From Mactra quadrangularis (lineage: Eukaryota; Mollusca; Bivalvia; Venerida; Mactridae): a stretch of 64,000 nucleotides of DNA. Where the stretch lies: positions 10,850,001 to 10,914,000 of the forward strand of contig CM046304.1 of assembly GCA_025267735.1 (NCBI GenBank). The letters are read 5' to 3'. The position numbers were made by a program, and so were the translations under genes. Of the stretch, positions 11,336-23,329 are shown piece by piece (within the stretch, counting starts at the first letter, position 1; each line of letters starts with the position of its first letter). The notes below the pieces were generated by a model. The model made no database searches. It had not been told where the DNA came from and saw nothing but the letters and a program-made list of their open reading frames with translations.

Positions 11336-12090
11336 GAGTTCAAACGGGGAATGGTAATCAAACTGCTGAAAAGCACTGGAGCCAGACAGTTCAAGTGGCA
11401 TTTTTCTATTTTTAATCAATATTTGGTTTTTTTTTCATACAAAGCCTTTGAAATTTTGTATTGGTCCAACAGAATGAGAATTTTTAAAAAGACATGGGTA
11501 TTCCGAAAGCTATGCCAAAAAATGAGTCAAATCTTGAAAAATCTCAGTACAATTCATATGAGGATGGTTTCTCATTTGCAAAGCGGTGTTTTCTAACGTG
11601 TCATTGCCAAAAAAGGTTCTCTTTAGATTGATTATGCAGCACTTTATTCATGAAGATTTTGCTATGTTATTAAGATGTTTTAGCACTCTGATTCTTTTAG
11701 TGTTAGTTGATGAATCAAAGCATAATTATTCCACAGTTAGGCATCTTACCAAAGTGGTTGTTAAATACATTGGTGATAGACTCAATATTTTTGTCAATAG
11801 TTTGATTAAAGTGGTAATGAAATTGCCAATTCGTAAAAGGTATACTTACCTAAATTTGGGTCATGACCTGAATAAATTTGTTTTAAGTACAAACATGAAA
11901 TATTTGCTACATATGTTTCTCTTAACCTTTGTACTAAATTAGGCTTTAGTTTTTGTGTTATATTTATGTCAAAGAAGAACCACAATAAAAGAACGCAAGC
12001 AAAGCAATACCTCTTTCTTAACCTCCACAGACAATCAAAAGCGAACATCTTTGCTACTTTGTTGTTAGCTTTAAATGCATATATAGCTAC
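11336..12090. other. No gene seen; two long chance ORFs
   Basis: ORFs of 81 and 118 codons (+) and one of 133 codons (-) overlap here, but none shows a domain, codon structure or splice signals. The minus ORF crosses the palindromic ACGGGTT cluster. I treat the stretch as noncoding. Confidence 0.45.
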
Positions 12091-12425
12091 ATTACAACCC
12101 GTTTTGTAATAAAACCCCAAATTGTAATAATTATTACAAAACGGGTCATTACAAAACCCATTTTGTAATAAAAACCCGAAATGTAATAAAATGTCTAGTT
12201 GTATCATTTCCTGTACAAAATATGGTTAGAAATTTTAAATCATTGGTATAGAAAGAAAATAATAACAAGCAAAAGTTTAATGTCCAAGAAGACATAATAC
12301 TTACATTTCACTATGTATAAATTAGTGAATTTTTATGAAAAAATAGTTGTTATATTTTATTACAAAACGGGTTGTACAAAATAAGTTGAGCATGACAACC
12401 GGTTATGTAATAAAATCCCCAAATG
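12091..12425. repeat. Cluster of palindromic ACCCGTTTTGTAAT motifs
   Basis: 'ATTACAACCCGTTTTGTAAT', 'ATTACAAAACGGGTCATTAC', 'CCCATTTTGTAATAAAAACC' and 'TTATTACAAAACGGGTTGTA' alternate in direct and inverted orientation. A related pair sits at 14597-14662, just before copy III. The array directly precedes copy II, so it may be the end structure of a larger element or a satellite-like foldback. Confidence 0.6.
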
Positions 12426-12918
12426 TGAAGTGCATGACTGGATGTTGGCTAATTAACTCAACCTAACATATTGGTCTGGTTTCTAATCAATTACTTAGAT
12501 CTGGTGCGAATAATCACTAAATTATTTTGTTAAAATAATTGTTATGGGAATACTAGTGGTCGTATCTAGTTAGTGACATAGCTACTAAAACATTAGTGTC
12601 AGCGCATGTATATGAATACAACATATGACTGATCCATGAGTTCATGTGGAATACATTGTACATCAGCTTAAATATATATATATATCAATAAATGTTTGAA
12701 ACAATAACACATAACATACTGTCAGTATTTCAAAATGCAAAGTTTACTAACATAAAAGTATTATACCATCTAAGATTAAACAAACTGAGGGATTAACAAG
12801 CCTGTCAAATAATCATTTTCGTAGATTGACCGCCTTTATACGAGTTATTGAATGCCTAGACCAACAAAGGTTTCGTCATACATAAATGGAGACATTTTAA
12901 GGTCAATAGATGCATTAA

Positions 12919-13652
12919 GGTTCATGTAAAGTCTTGGTTTGCTAAAAAATAGTAAAACAGGAATAGCTCTAATTCTGTCATATTTCCACCAACAGTATTG
13001 TTTTATACATCAAAATGTTTCTTATGAAACATAAAAAGTGATGCTGGTCATCAATTTTAATAAAAATATTTAGCAAAAGATGTATTTGCAAAATTGATGC
13101 TGCATAAATAAAAATACTAAATTACATTAAAAGTTTCTTACAACAAAATTTAGCATTAATTCCTTGACAGAACCTAATAGTACACATTCCAATGAAGGTA
13201 CTGCAATATTTATAACCTCAATAAATATTAAAACAAAACTAAGGCAATTGAAAAACTAAAGTGAAAGTAGAAACAGGGTCGTGAAAGCCCATTACACTTG
13301 TATCTGTCAAAATGTTTTTCATTTACCTTAGTTTTGTTTTAACATTTATTGTGGTTTTAAATATTGGAGTACCTTCATTGGAATATAAACTATAATGTTC
13401 TATAAATGATTTAATGTAAAATTAGTTTGTAAAAAAATCTTAATGTCTTTTAGTATTTTCAGTTTTACAGCATCAATTTTGCAAATGCATCTTTCAGTAA
13501 ATGTTTTCATCTGAATTAATTACCAGCATCACATTGTATGTTTCATAGGGAACATTTTGATGTATAATGCACTGCTCTTGGTGGAAGTATGAAAGAGTTG
13601 AAGCATTTTTCATTTGACTATTTTTAATGCAAACAAAGACTTTACTTGAACC
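12919..13652. mobile_element. Foldback element with ~330-bp arms
   Basis: The left arm starts GGTTCATGTAAAGTCTTGGT and the right arm, reverse-complemented, GGTTCAAGTAAAGTCTTTGT. Complementarity continues with mismatches to a ~60-bp loop at about 13254-13311. TTAA flanks both ends (12915-12918, 13653-13656); TA is also compatible. Copies I and III lack it and read straight through. It has no coding capacity. The arms fit a foldback/MITE-like DNA element. Confidence 0.9.
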
Positions 13653-14201
13653 TTAAAAACGTCCATTTCCCGTTTTTTAACTCACCAACATTATTGAATA
13701 AGGTCCTGAAAATGAACTAAACAGTTACTTTTCTGGAGAAAGGTACATTCTCTGAATCTCTGAACAAATCCATTTCCTGTAATTGTACCTCTATCAAGTG
13801 CCTCGCTTTAACATGAATTACTGTAGTTTATTAGTATGATCACATCACTTAAAGACATAAAGCCTCCAATAGACGTGATCCTATGACAAACTATGATACA
13901 TGTTAATCAAAGCACTGAAAGCATGTAATAAAAGGTTTATTGGCAAGTCTGCTACATTGACGATTTGGCGATAATCACTAGGAAAATGTCTTATAAAGCG
14001 CGCTCGAATCAGCTAAAGTAGCTGATTAATTTTGTGAGGTCAATAGTAAAATTGAAGTCAGGGTCAACACGTACGTGTATTCACCAAATAATCGTACTGA
14101 TACGATCTTAGAGATGTTGGAATATTTCTACAATGTACAATTATTGACTCGCCAGAATCCTTGTTATAGCTTAAAGCATTGTCTTTTGCTAGTTTATTAG
14201 T

Positions 14202-14407
14202 AGTTGTTAACCAACAATTACTATGCGCATACCTTCGTTAGTGACTCACAACTGCCCTACATAATTAAGAATCATTGGTAGGAGACAGAATCGCCGTAGA
14301 AATAATTTCATGACCAAGCTCAACGAAAGTATGCCCCGCCCGGGAATCGAATCCACGACCTCTCGATCAGTAGACTTGCGTGCTACCAAATGAGCTAGCC
14401 GGGTGGC
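14202..14407 (-). mobile_element. tRNA-derived SINE, inverted, 3'-truncated
   Basis: On the minus strand, a tRNA head (A box TAGCTCATTTGGTAGC; B box GGATTCGATTCC) and the central body end at 'agttggttaacaact', where the 3' third is missing. This is the same insertion as in copies I and III, reversed with its 5' flank, so the truncation is the inversion breakpoint rather than an insertion end. Confidence 0.85.
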
Positions 14408-15085
14408 TTATTATATATGTGTAAATGTATAGGAAACTATTATAGAGATCGGATGATAATAAGTTTACTCACATTATATAGTGCTAGTTATATTGGACTT
14501 ATGTCATGTCATCAGTATATTAACACTAACTAAAACTTAAAACTACACAAACCATTGTGTCTTATGAATTCATAATGAAAAAAGGGGTAATTATTATATA
14601 ACAAAACGGGTTATAACAAAAGTAGTTGAATATGACAACCAACCCGTTTTATAATAAAAATCCACAAATGTGAAGGGCATGAGTGGATGTTGGCTAATTA
14701 AATCAACCTATCATAGTTGTCCGGTTTTTCATTACTTATTAAAATTTGGTGCGAATAATCACTAAATTATTTTGTTGAAATAATTGTTTTGGGAATACTA
14801 GTGGTCGTATCTTCTTAGTGACATAGCTTCTATAAAACATTAGTGTCAGCACATGTATATGTATAAAACATATGACTGATTCATGAGTTTATATGAAATG
14901 CATTGTACATAAGCTGAAGTATATATCTATCAATAAATGATTGAAACTATCAAAGTACAGAAAGTACTGTTGGAATGAATTTTGAACGATTTTAAGAGTT
15001 CAGAGTTACTATTTCGATATTCATCATTATCTCTTTATCATTTATTGTCAACTGTGTTTCATATTTCATTTTACAAGCCTATTAT

Positions 15086-15342
15086 TCTACTGAGGGTAGT
15101 AGGTACGATTCCCAGGCGTGGCATACTTTCGCCGAAGCTTAGTCATGAAATAATTTCTACGGTCTTTCGCCCTTCTTCCATTGATTCTAAATCATGTAGG
15201 GCAGAAGTCAGTCACTGAATTGCGCCTAGTGTTGGTTAACAGCTAAATTCAGAGATTTAGCCTTCAAGGAACAGTGAGTAGATGGACTTATCGCCGTGAT
15301 ATAACCTATACAAAGTGTTGCAACAGCGGTAAACCAAAAAAA
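15086..15342 (+). mobile_element. tRNA-derived SINE, 5'-truncated and diverged
   Basis: Begins within the tRNA head (B box GGTACGATTCC) and retains the body ('gggcagaagtcagtcactga', 'gttggttaacagct') and a mutated tail (GCGGTAAACCAAAAAAAG). It is more diverged than the other copies, so probably older. Confidence 0.8.
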
Positions 15343-15496
15343 GTTATAAGTGTAACGCGCATTGAGCTTACATTTATCTACAACGGTCACCCACCCAACC
15401 ACTAACCTTACTACTCTTTGCTTACTTCGATACCTGCTCATCGCTCAACGTTCTTACAATAAACTCCAGCTGTGACAATCGTCTGCTAAAGTTGTA

Positions 15497-15741
15497 TTGT
15501 TCGTTTTTTCTCAACTGTCAAAGCTTGAATAATTTCACTGTGACTGAATGCACTGTTTTTGTAATGGCGGCCTAATTGTCATTAAAAATATCTTGACTAA
15601 AACATATCATACGGTATAAGAAGCTTTACTCAATCATAATACACACTTTCAGAAACTCATGGGTGTATTACAACAATAATTTTAACAAACGCATTCACCG
15701 TGAAATTATTCATCTTTTGACAATTGAGAAAAAACGAACAA
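15497..15741. mobile_element. MITE with TTGTTCGTTTTTTCTCAA termini
   Basis: A 245-bp element with ~50-bp inverted repeats: left TTGTTCGTTTTTTCTCAACT and right (reverse complement) TTGTTCGTTTTTTCTCAATT. The arms continue through AATAATTTCAC[TG]GTGA. It is flanked by TA on both sides (15495-15496, 15742-15743). A 126-bp relative is at 37118-37243. Tc1/mariner-type MITE by TSD. Confidence 0.9.
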
Positions 15742-15747
15742 TATATA

Positions 15748-16910
15748 CAGTTAATCTTGCGTAAGCGACCACGTCTCCTAAGCGGCCATTTGCACTAAGC
15801 GACCACTCTGAGTTCCCACGGACCATTTTAACTCTTTAAATCTTTGCCTTAAGCGACTTTTGTCCAACGCGACCAGCGACCGCTAATTTTGGCCGAAACT
15901 GACTGACTTATTTGTGTTAAACGACCGGCTCATATAAATCGAATTTGGCGAAAATCAATAAAACCCAGTAATTAGAGATATACACCGGGGGTACGTCGTC
16001 ACAATGTCTATCACCTAAAGTCGTATGTCGGGCTCTAAAAATCAATAATTGACAGTCATAAATACTGTAAGATAAAGGGGTTAATGGGAACAATCAAAAG
16101 AGAGCACTAATACGATCCAATCATAATGTAATTACATAATACGCATTGAACAATTAGTCCCGTATCGTACTTACCGTACCGTGGAGAGTTATCATTTTCA
16201 AAACATTTCAAGAGACTGCAAATTTGACTTTTTATCCAAGCGTCGAAAGTGTGAAGTAATATTTATTTAAAAATACGTAGGCAGAAACAATTTAGATATT
16301 TAAACAAAGAAAGGTCAATATTGAGGACATTATAAACACGTTTTCTGAAAATAGCGTCACGTTCTACATTCAATTTCAAACGAGGCCAACATTTGAACGC
16401 TTTAAGTTTGCAGCGCTTGTTAGAACAAAGAATAAGCTGGTGTGTTGGACAATTATCACAATTAATTCTTATAAATTGTGTAAATTTCACAGTTTTAAAT
16501 GTAACAGCCTTTACTCTGATGACCTAAATATTGGATGTTTTTAACGCGAAAATGTCCGGGAATTACGGATTTTAACATGTACGAAAACAAACCGAATGTT
16601 TGGCAATCGTTATTTAAACCAAAGTTTCACTTAATTGTAATAAATTATAGCAATTTAAAGCTTAATTTAGGATGTTTATAAAAGAGAAAAATCGATTGGC
16701 CCATTATTTGTATGCATTTGACGAAATTTAGATAAAAGCCCATCAGTTAAAATCGTCCCGTTGACAGATTAATGTTCTACGAAAATGACGAATTTTAGAA
16801 TGTCAGGACGGCTTCAATGTCGGGAATCAAAATTTGTCTTAAGAGACCATTGTCTTAAACGACCACTTTTTGTTTCTCCCTTTGATGGTCGCTTAACACA
16901 AGATCCACTG
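15748..16910. mobile_element. pogo/Tigger-like TIR element, 1163 bp
   Basis: Left end CAGTTAATCTTGCGTAAGCG and right end (reverse complement) CAGTGGATCTTGTGTTAAGC are inverted repeats, each flanked by TA. The subterminal regions repeat 'AAGCGACCA' several times in both orientations. CAGT termini with TA duplication and tandem subterminal motifs resemble pogo/Tigger elements (inference). No intact transposase was recognised; a 75-codon minus ORF (16263-16490) is not convincing. The left end lies only 6 bp from the preceding MITE. Confidence 0.8.
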
Positions 16911-17240
16911 TATATATACGAGCGTGTGGCAGATACTGATGCGCAATAATACAAAATAATAACTATTCTCCGAACTCAGTTAGAATAATGTTTGATTAAT
17001 GTGAATAAAACCATTAACTATCGTAATTCTTAGTATTTGTTTCGATTAGTTATTTTTTAACTCACCCATGGACGTTTGATAAAATACATATTTTCTGCTG
17101 CACAATTTTCTTGGTCGCATTAACTTATTTTTTCTATTGAATTGAAACAGAATTCAATTAAGTGTTGTTAGTTCTTTTCAAATTTAGGCGAGCGCTGACA
17201 AAGAAAAAAATCTTTTGAAAATAAATTCTTCTAATAAGAG
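16911..17240. other. No gene seen
   Basis: AT-rich spacer between the pogo-like element and the resumption of copy III. Nothing was recognised. Confidence 0.5.
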
Positions 17241-18287
17241 AGAACATACTGTGCATATTTAAAGTTAACAACCATAGAAGTATTGTAACTTTGAGATAAA
17301 AAAACTAAGGGATTAACAAGTCAGTCAAATAAGCACTTTCAAAGAAAGACAGCCTGTATACGAGTTATTGAACGCCTAGACCGACAAAGGTTTTGTCATA
17401 CATAAATGGAGACATTTGAAGGTCAATAGATGCATTCAAAACGTCCATTCCCCTTGTGTTTATTCACCAGCATTATTGAATGAGATCCTGTAAATGATCA
17501 AAATAGTTACTTTTCTGAAGAATCATACATTCTCTGAATCTCTGAACAAATCCATTTCCTGTAATTGTACCTCTACAAAGTGTCTCGGTTTAACTTGAAC
17601 TACTGTAGTTAATTTGTATGATCACATCACTTAAAGATATAAAGCCTCTGATAGACATGATCCTATGACAAACTATGATACATGTTAAACAAAGCACTGA
17701 AAGCATGTAATAAAAGGTTTATTGGCAAGTCTGCTTTACTGACGATCTGACGATAATCACTAGAAAAATGTCTTATAAAGCAAGCTCGAATCAGCTAAAG
17801 TAGCTGATTAATATTGTGAAGACAATAGTAAAACTGTAGTCAGGCGACAACACGTACGTGTATTCACCAAATAATCGTACTGACACGATCTCAGAGATGT
17901 TGGAAGATTTCTACAATGTACAATTATTGGCATACCAGAATCTTTGTTATAGCTTAAAGCATTGTCTTTTGCTAGTTTATTATCTGACAGGCAGTACAAT
18001 ACTTTCAAGGATAAATCTTTTCAAATACTTGTCTGTCGGAAATGACTTAATTACAATGAACTGAACTGTATGAAGTTATATGTAGTTATTGTTTAAAGGA
18101 TCTAATTACGATTTTAATGACTGTTATATATCTTAGAAACAATAGTAGGCGAAGTTTTAAGTTTTAATTATTGTTAATATACTGATGACATGAGATAAGT
18201 CCAATGTAACTAACAGTATAATGTGAATAAAATAATCATCATCCAATCTCTATAATAGTTTCCTTTACATTTACACATAATTAATAA

Positions 18288-18590
18288 GCCGCCCGGCTAG
18301 CTCAGTTGGTAGACCGCAAGTCCACTGATCGAGGCGTCGTGGGTTCGATTTCCGGGCGGGGCATACTTTCGTTGAGCTTGGTCATGAAATTATTTCTACG
18401 GCCATTCTCTCTCCTACCAATGATTCTTAATTATGTAAAGCAGTTGTCAGCCACTGACGAAAATATGCGCTTTGTAGTTGGTTAAAAGCTAAATCCAGAG
18501 ATTAAGTCTTTCCAGGAACAGTGTGTTGGTTGACTGACCGCCGTTATGTGACCATACAATGTGTTGCTGCGGCGTTAAACCCAACAAATT
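18288..18590 (+). mobile_element. Full-length tRNA-derived SINE
   Basis: Has the best-preserved head of the family: A box TAGCTCAGTTGGTAGA, B box GGTTCGATTTC and closing stem CCGGGCGGGGC. The standard body and the GGCGTTAAACCCAACAAA tail follow. The flanking 'cataa(a/t)taataa' sequences correspond to those at 10560-10855, so this is the same ancestral insertion duplicated with the segment. Confidence 0.92.
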
Positions 18591-19051
18591 AAAACATAAA
18601 TAATAACAAATAACAAAACAAACAACTATATAATTATTACAATAACGGCTTGAATTTAGCAGAATGTATCAAACATTGCATTGATTGGCAGAGTTTATAC
18701 ACCCAACTAAACATTACAAAAAAGCTTGTATTTACCAGCAAATATTGTTCAATAATTTAACTTTATTTGTTATGTGAATAACTTCATAGATGCACCTTAA
18801 CATTTTGTCCAATTAGTGAAATAAGTGTGTTGCCATGGGAACGGAGTATTTGAAGAATGTCAAATTTTTATACCTTAAATGTACTTGCGTTCTTGAAGAC
18901 AATAAATATAGTTTTATAAATGATAAATGAATAATTAGAGAAGTTATTTCAACCATGATCTCAAAACAGTCACAGAAATTCTTAGAATTATTTCAGAAAG
19001 CAATTTATTTAAAATTCAAATTTGACATCAGACTGATAATTTATCAATAGG

Positions 19052-19370
19052 GACAAGATGGTTCTGATGAGTCTCAGAACCGCTGGGATACAACTGTGAC
19101 CCAAATGATATTCACAACTAAAATTAAGTGAACCTTGGTACAGGTATTATCAAGTTACTGCCCGAACATCGTTTTCCTATTTGAAGTCCCAGAGACATTG
19201 ACCTTTGACCCTGGGCCTCAGAATCATAAGGCATATCCTTGAAGCAAGGTATATTAACACATAAAATTTGGTGAACCTAGGTACATTCCTTCTTGAGTGA
19301 TCATCTGGACGGACAAACGGACATACAGACATACAAAGAACATCAATAAAACCATTCTGCTAGCTTTTAT
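19052..19370. repeat. Dispersed repeat with 'gacctttgaccctgggcctcag' wording
   Basis: Phrases such as 'ccagagacattgacctttga', 'aaaatttggtgaacctaggt' and 'ggacggacaaacggacatac' are typical of a long interspersed repeat common in bivalve genomes (recognised from general knowledge, not verified). No coding frame. Confidence 0.45.
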
Positions 19371-22300
19371 TTATCATTAAGCGAGAAGAGAAATGATTAG
19401 GTTCAATTTTTTGTAGAAGTGAGTAGCACAGCCAAAATTATTGTTGTTATAAGAATGATCAACTGCCTGTACCAAACTTAACCGGATGATGATGATGGTG
19501 ATTGATAAATATGATTGGTATCATTATACTGCTAAAGAAGGTACTTACATTGCATTATGATTTATCTTTATTTCTCTAGACATAAGTACATTAGTATCCT
19601 CATCATTGGCCTAAATCATAAAAATGAACGAATGATTGTGTAAGAAAAACCCAGTGAAATTTACAGCATATATTGTACTAAATTTAACATGGTCAGATTT
19701 TTTTGCTTGAATTTTTCCCCTCAAAAATCTAGACAGATCTAGACAATATGCCAGGGTTTCCATCAAACTTGAAACAACTAACTTGTAGTTTAATAATCAA
19801 GAAATTGAAGAATCCAAGAGTTTGTAAACAGTAGAGTTCTGAGTTGTCTAAACATCTGTTGTCAATCAATTTCTTTCAATTCTCATTAAATAATGCAAAT
19901 GAACCTTACCTATAAAATAAAATTAAAACCTTGAATTTAGAAAAAACTTCCAGCAACGATCGGTATCAATCATCATAGATAAGGAGATTATAGTCTAACG
20001 TATAAGCGTTGTCCGCCTAGAGGAGTGCCTACTTGACTAGAGACCGCCCATCAATGAATCCATCCGTGCACTATTTGCATTGCTAAAAGGTCGCGCCATT
20101 TTTTGTCCCTCAATGTACAATTTCAGAACAAATGTTAGATAATGATTAAATGGCTGCATTATAATTGTTCTGAGAAAAGATATACTGAGTAAAATATCTG
20201 TTATGAATTTTGAATGAAACTATTTGTTGGTGTGTATGATTTAATGATGAGTAGAGAAATGGAAGATTAACATTCCGTTCAGTTACGGAATACGGGTTCT
20301 ATGCTTCAACAGTCAGATAGACTGTCTTGCAAAAATGGAGCTAAAAATGTGGCCAGTAGAGTTTAAAGTCGATCGTTTCTTGGTTTCGAGAGATTTATTT
20401 CCTGCTCTGGTTTAAAACATTTTAAGTGGAATAGAAATATTGGTACTCCTAGTAAAGCAATTAATTACAGAATAAATGAAACAGAAATTAATCTGGACAG
20501 TTTTTATCTAGCAATATCTTGCATGCAATAATAAATTTCTAACAATGTGAAACTTTTTTGCCGGTTGAAAATGGTAGTTTTCGAAACATTGATCACAATG
20601 CTAGACGTTGTATACTTTGTTACGATACTAAAATCGTAACAAGGTTCATAACTTTTTTTATTGAACGTTTGTCATAAAAGTTAGTTTGTAGCTTTCCTTT
20701 TTCTTCTTGTTTCATATTTCGTTTTCTCCCATGCTGAAAATGATAATTCTGTATGCAGCCTGGTTACCACATTAGTATATGTATTTTATGTGTAATTCTT
20801 TTATAACATGTATACATGTATAGTAAAAAGTGAAATAAAAAAAAACTTAGTGAACAATTCTTGACGATGGTCTTTAATGCAACGCCGGACTATTCACCCA
20901 ACCATAATAGCACACTAAGCACTTAGTGTTTATGTAAGCTTATGTCATTTGTAAGTACATAAGCATGCATGCCAGGTGTTTGAATCAACAAAATGATCAA
21001 CGATTATTGGTTTGTGACAAAATGACAATAATAGCGTTGTATGAACAACTGATGCGTGTCGCTCCAGGATGTTTCATAATTGTTCCCTGTTCAATACAAT
21101 ACCATATAAATATACATTATTTAAGTATATACCCGTTGTGAATATTGTATTTTACTTTCGATTAACTAAACAATGTCCTGTCATGTTATTTTAATGACAA
21201 ACGTTTTATTTATCTTTTCTAAAATAAACCGCTGGGATATATTTAAAATTAAATCTTAAATGGTCGTACTGTGTACTTTAAGGATCTATATAACTGTGGC
21301 CTTGTTTATTTTTATTGCACGCTAAAATGCCGAACAATTTCTATTTATTTCTATTTCGAATGTCGTCATTACTTTGATAGTTTGCTTATTTCATTCAAAA
21401 CCCAACACGCGATTCTTAATTATTTGTAACAAATCATTATTCAACACGTAATTTACTATGTTATTACTGTTGTTATTATTGTTGTTGATGTTGGTGGTGA
21501 TGGTAGTGCTATATTTATTGTTATATTCAAATTTTATGTATTGTTCAAAATTTGGAACAAAAACACGGACTGGGATGAACTAGTATGGGATAAGTTATTA
21601 CGCAAACACAATGTTGATTGATTGATAATAGGCATTTATTTAAATTCTATAAACATAACAGAACACAAAGATATATACATATGTTATAACTAAAGAACAT
21701 ATCTGGACGGCAAAAAAAAAACGCCCGGCACAAAATAAAACGAATAATGAACCTATGGAAGAGCTGAATATGAATATGAGGAGGAGGAGAAGGAGGAGGT
21801 GGTTACAAAATTGTGGAGAATTTTTTTCTCAACTGATCTGTTAGAATCAAACAAATGTGTGTAGAAAAGCAAAAGTAAACACGTTTCCGCCTAGCATAGG
21901 GCTAGTATCATTGAGATCTGACAATAATTTTAAAAACACTTTACAGTTATTTGAATCTTCTAGTTAGTGACAAATTGGTGTAAATTCTTTTTTGAAATAG
22001 CATTTTACCATTGTGTTACTTACCTTTGAATGTTCGAGCTTTAGCCCTTCGAAGGCGTTAGATTTAATTTTCTTTTCCTTAGGTGTCTTGTATCCCACTC
22101 TTATCCCACTCTTATAAGATTATGGAATAATAAAAGTCTGCACAAGTATATGTTAATAAAGGAAGATTCACTATCAATTTAATACAGAAACGACGTCTCC
22201 TTTCTCATTTTAAGTCTACTTAAAGGTGAAATATTGCTTCATATGTCACACTTACAAATTGATTAATAGATTTGTGCGCATGCCATGAAATGCTTATTTG

Positions 22301-22784
22301 ATTTCAAGAGTTATGTATGTTATTGAGAAAAGTTCCCCACAGACCAGTTGTAGCATTATGAATGTTTGTTGATTCATTCAGAACTAATTAAAATATACAC
22401 AAACATCTTCTTGAATTAGATATAATCAGGTTTCTCTTTTCTGAATATACATTTGTACATTTTAATATATTGCACATTTATGAGTTTCTCCTATTCATGA
22501 ATGTCTAGGATATCAGTACCATAAACACATATTATACTTGATACGTAAGCTATATACAATAACACAATTCCAATATTTAAATAACCGCTATTGCCAGTCT
22601 AATGTAATATTATCATTTTTCCTAACGTGTCGTTTGATTATTATTTATACTGCATCATCTTGTTTCCAAATTAAAGGACTTAAAGTGCATTCTATTGTTA
22701 CATGTTAGCATTCTGTGAAATGTCATCACCAATTATTTATCGTTTTTAAATTACTATACTTGCATCAATTATGAGTCAAGAAAG
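19371..22784. other. No gene seen (3.4 kb)
   Basis: AT-rich intergenic DNA. It holds a short GTT/GTG-rich low-complexity run (21465-21512) and a purine-only GAG/AGG run (21777-21803). No splice-bounded coding segment or repeat ends were recognised. Confidence 0.45.
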
Positions 22785-23069
22785 TTTGTTTGTTTGTTTG
22801 TTGGGTTTAACGCCGTATCAACACATTGTATGGGTCATATAACGGCGGTCAGTCAACCCACTCACTCCTGGAAAGGCTAAATCTCTTGATTTAGCTGTTA
22901 ACCAACTATTAAGCGCATTATTTCGTCAGTGACTGAAAACTGCCCTACATAATTAAAAATCATTGGTAGGAAGGAGAATGGCCGTACAAAATATTTCATG
23001 ACCAAGACAGTATGCCCCGCCCGGGAATCGAACTCACGACCCCTCGGTCAGTAGACTTGCGTGCAACCA
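22785..23069 (-). mobile_element. tRNA-derived SINE, head truncated
   Basis: On the minus strand, B box GAGTTCGATTCC and closing stem CGGGCGGGGC, then the central body and the full 3' tail with GGCGTTAAACCCAACAAA and (CAAA)n. The A-box half of the tRNA head is absent: the 5' end stops at 'ttgcacgcaagtctactgac'. Confidence 0.87.
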
Positions 23070-23329
23070 GCGAAGTGTTACCGATGGTTGTACTCCAGCA
23101 AAGTAGCGTGTTCGTTCTATTCTCTGCTCTGATTCTTCTATTGTCGTAACTTGACCTCGACTCTGGTAGATTAACTTCCTCAGCAAGAAACCCCCCGAGT
23201 TGATCATGCAGCTACGCATTTATCTGCCTTGTGGAAAAGTTTAAATATCTTGAAAAATGGGTTTGACAAATAAAACACACTTGGTCAACATAGCCATCAT
23301 AGAAAAAGACCCACGAGGAATCAAACTTC
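23070..23329. other. No assigned content; 61-codon minus ORF
   Basis: A minus-strand ORF (23034-23219) has fairly protein-like composition (segment TTIEESEQRIERTRYF) but no recognisable family. It could be a retroelement remnant displaced by the SINE. Confidence 0.3.

Larger units (their letters stand above)
12435..14560 (+). repeat. Segmental duplication, copy II, with a local inversion
   Basis: Homologous to copy I from 'ggatgttggctaattaactc' (12441) up to 'cttttgctagtttatta' (14200). From there to about 14560 the sequence matches copies I and III only on the opposite strand: the SINE and its 5' flank ('gtaaatgtataggaaactattatagag') are reversed. A 734-bp foldback element (12919-13652) interrupts the direct part. 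No gene lies within it. Confidence 0.85.
14597..19050 (+). repeat. Segmental duplication, copy III, interrupted
   Basis: Matches copy I from 'ggatgttggctaattaaatc' (14684) to about 14955, and again from 'gagaacatactgtgcatatt' (17241) to about 19050. The ~2.3 kb between (14956-17240) is inserted DNA holding a SINE, a MITE and a pogo-like element. The right half retains the SINE at the same site as copy I. The left edge carries two ACGGGTT-type palindromes. Confidence 0.85.

Noticed and set aside
11586..12207. 118-codon plus ORF and 133-codon minus ORF
   Set aside because: They overlap on opposite strands, cover palindromic repeats, and show no motif or splice context.
18288..18361. A tRNA gene (A and B boxes, GCC...GGC-like stem)
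   Set aside because: The head is followed by a conserved SINE body and tail and recurs at several loci in the same arrangement. The anticodon arm does not fold properly, so this is a SINE head, not a tRNA gene. The same holds for 10560, 42420-42488 and 60084-60160.
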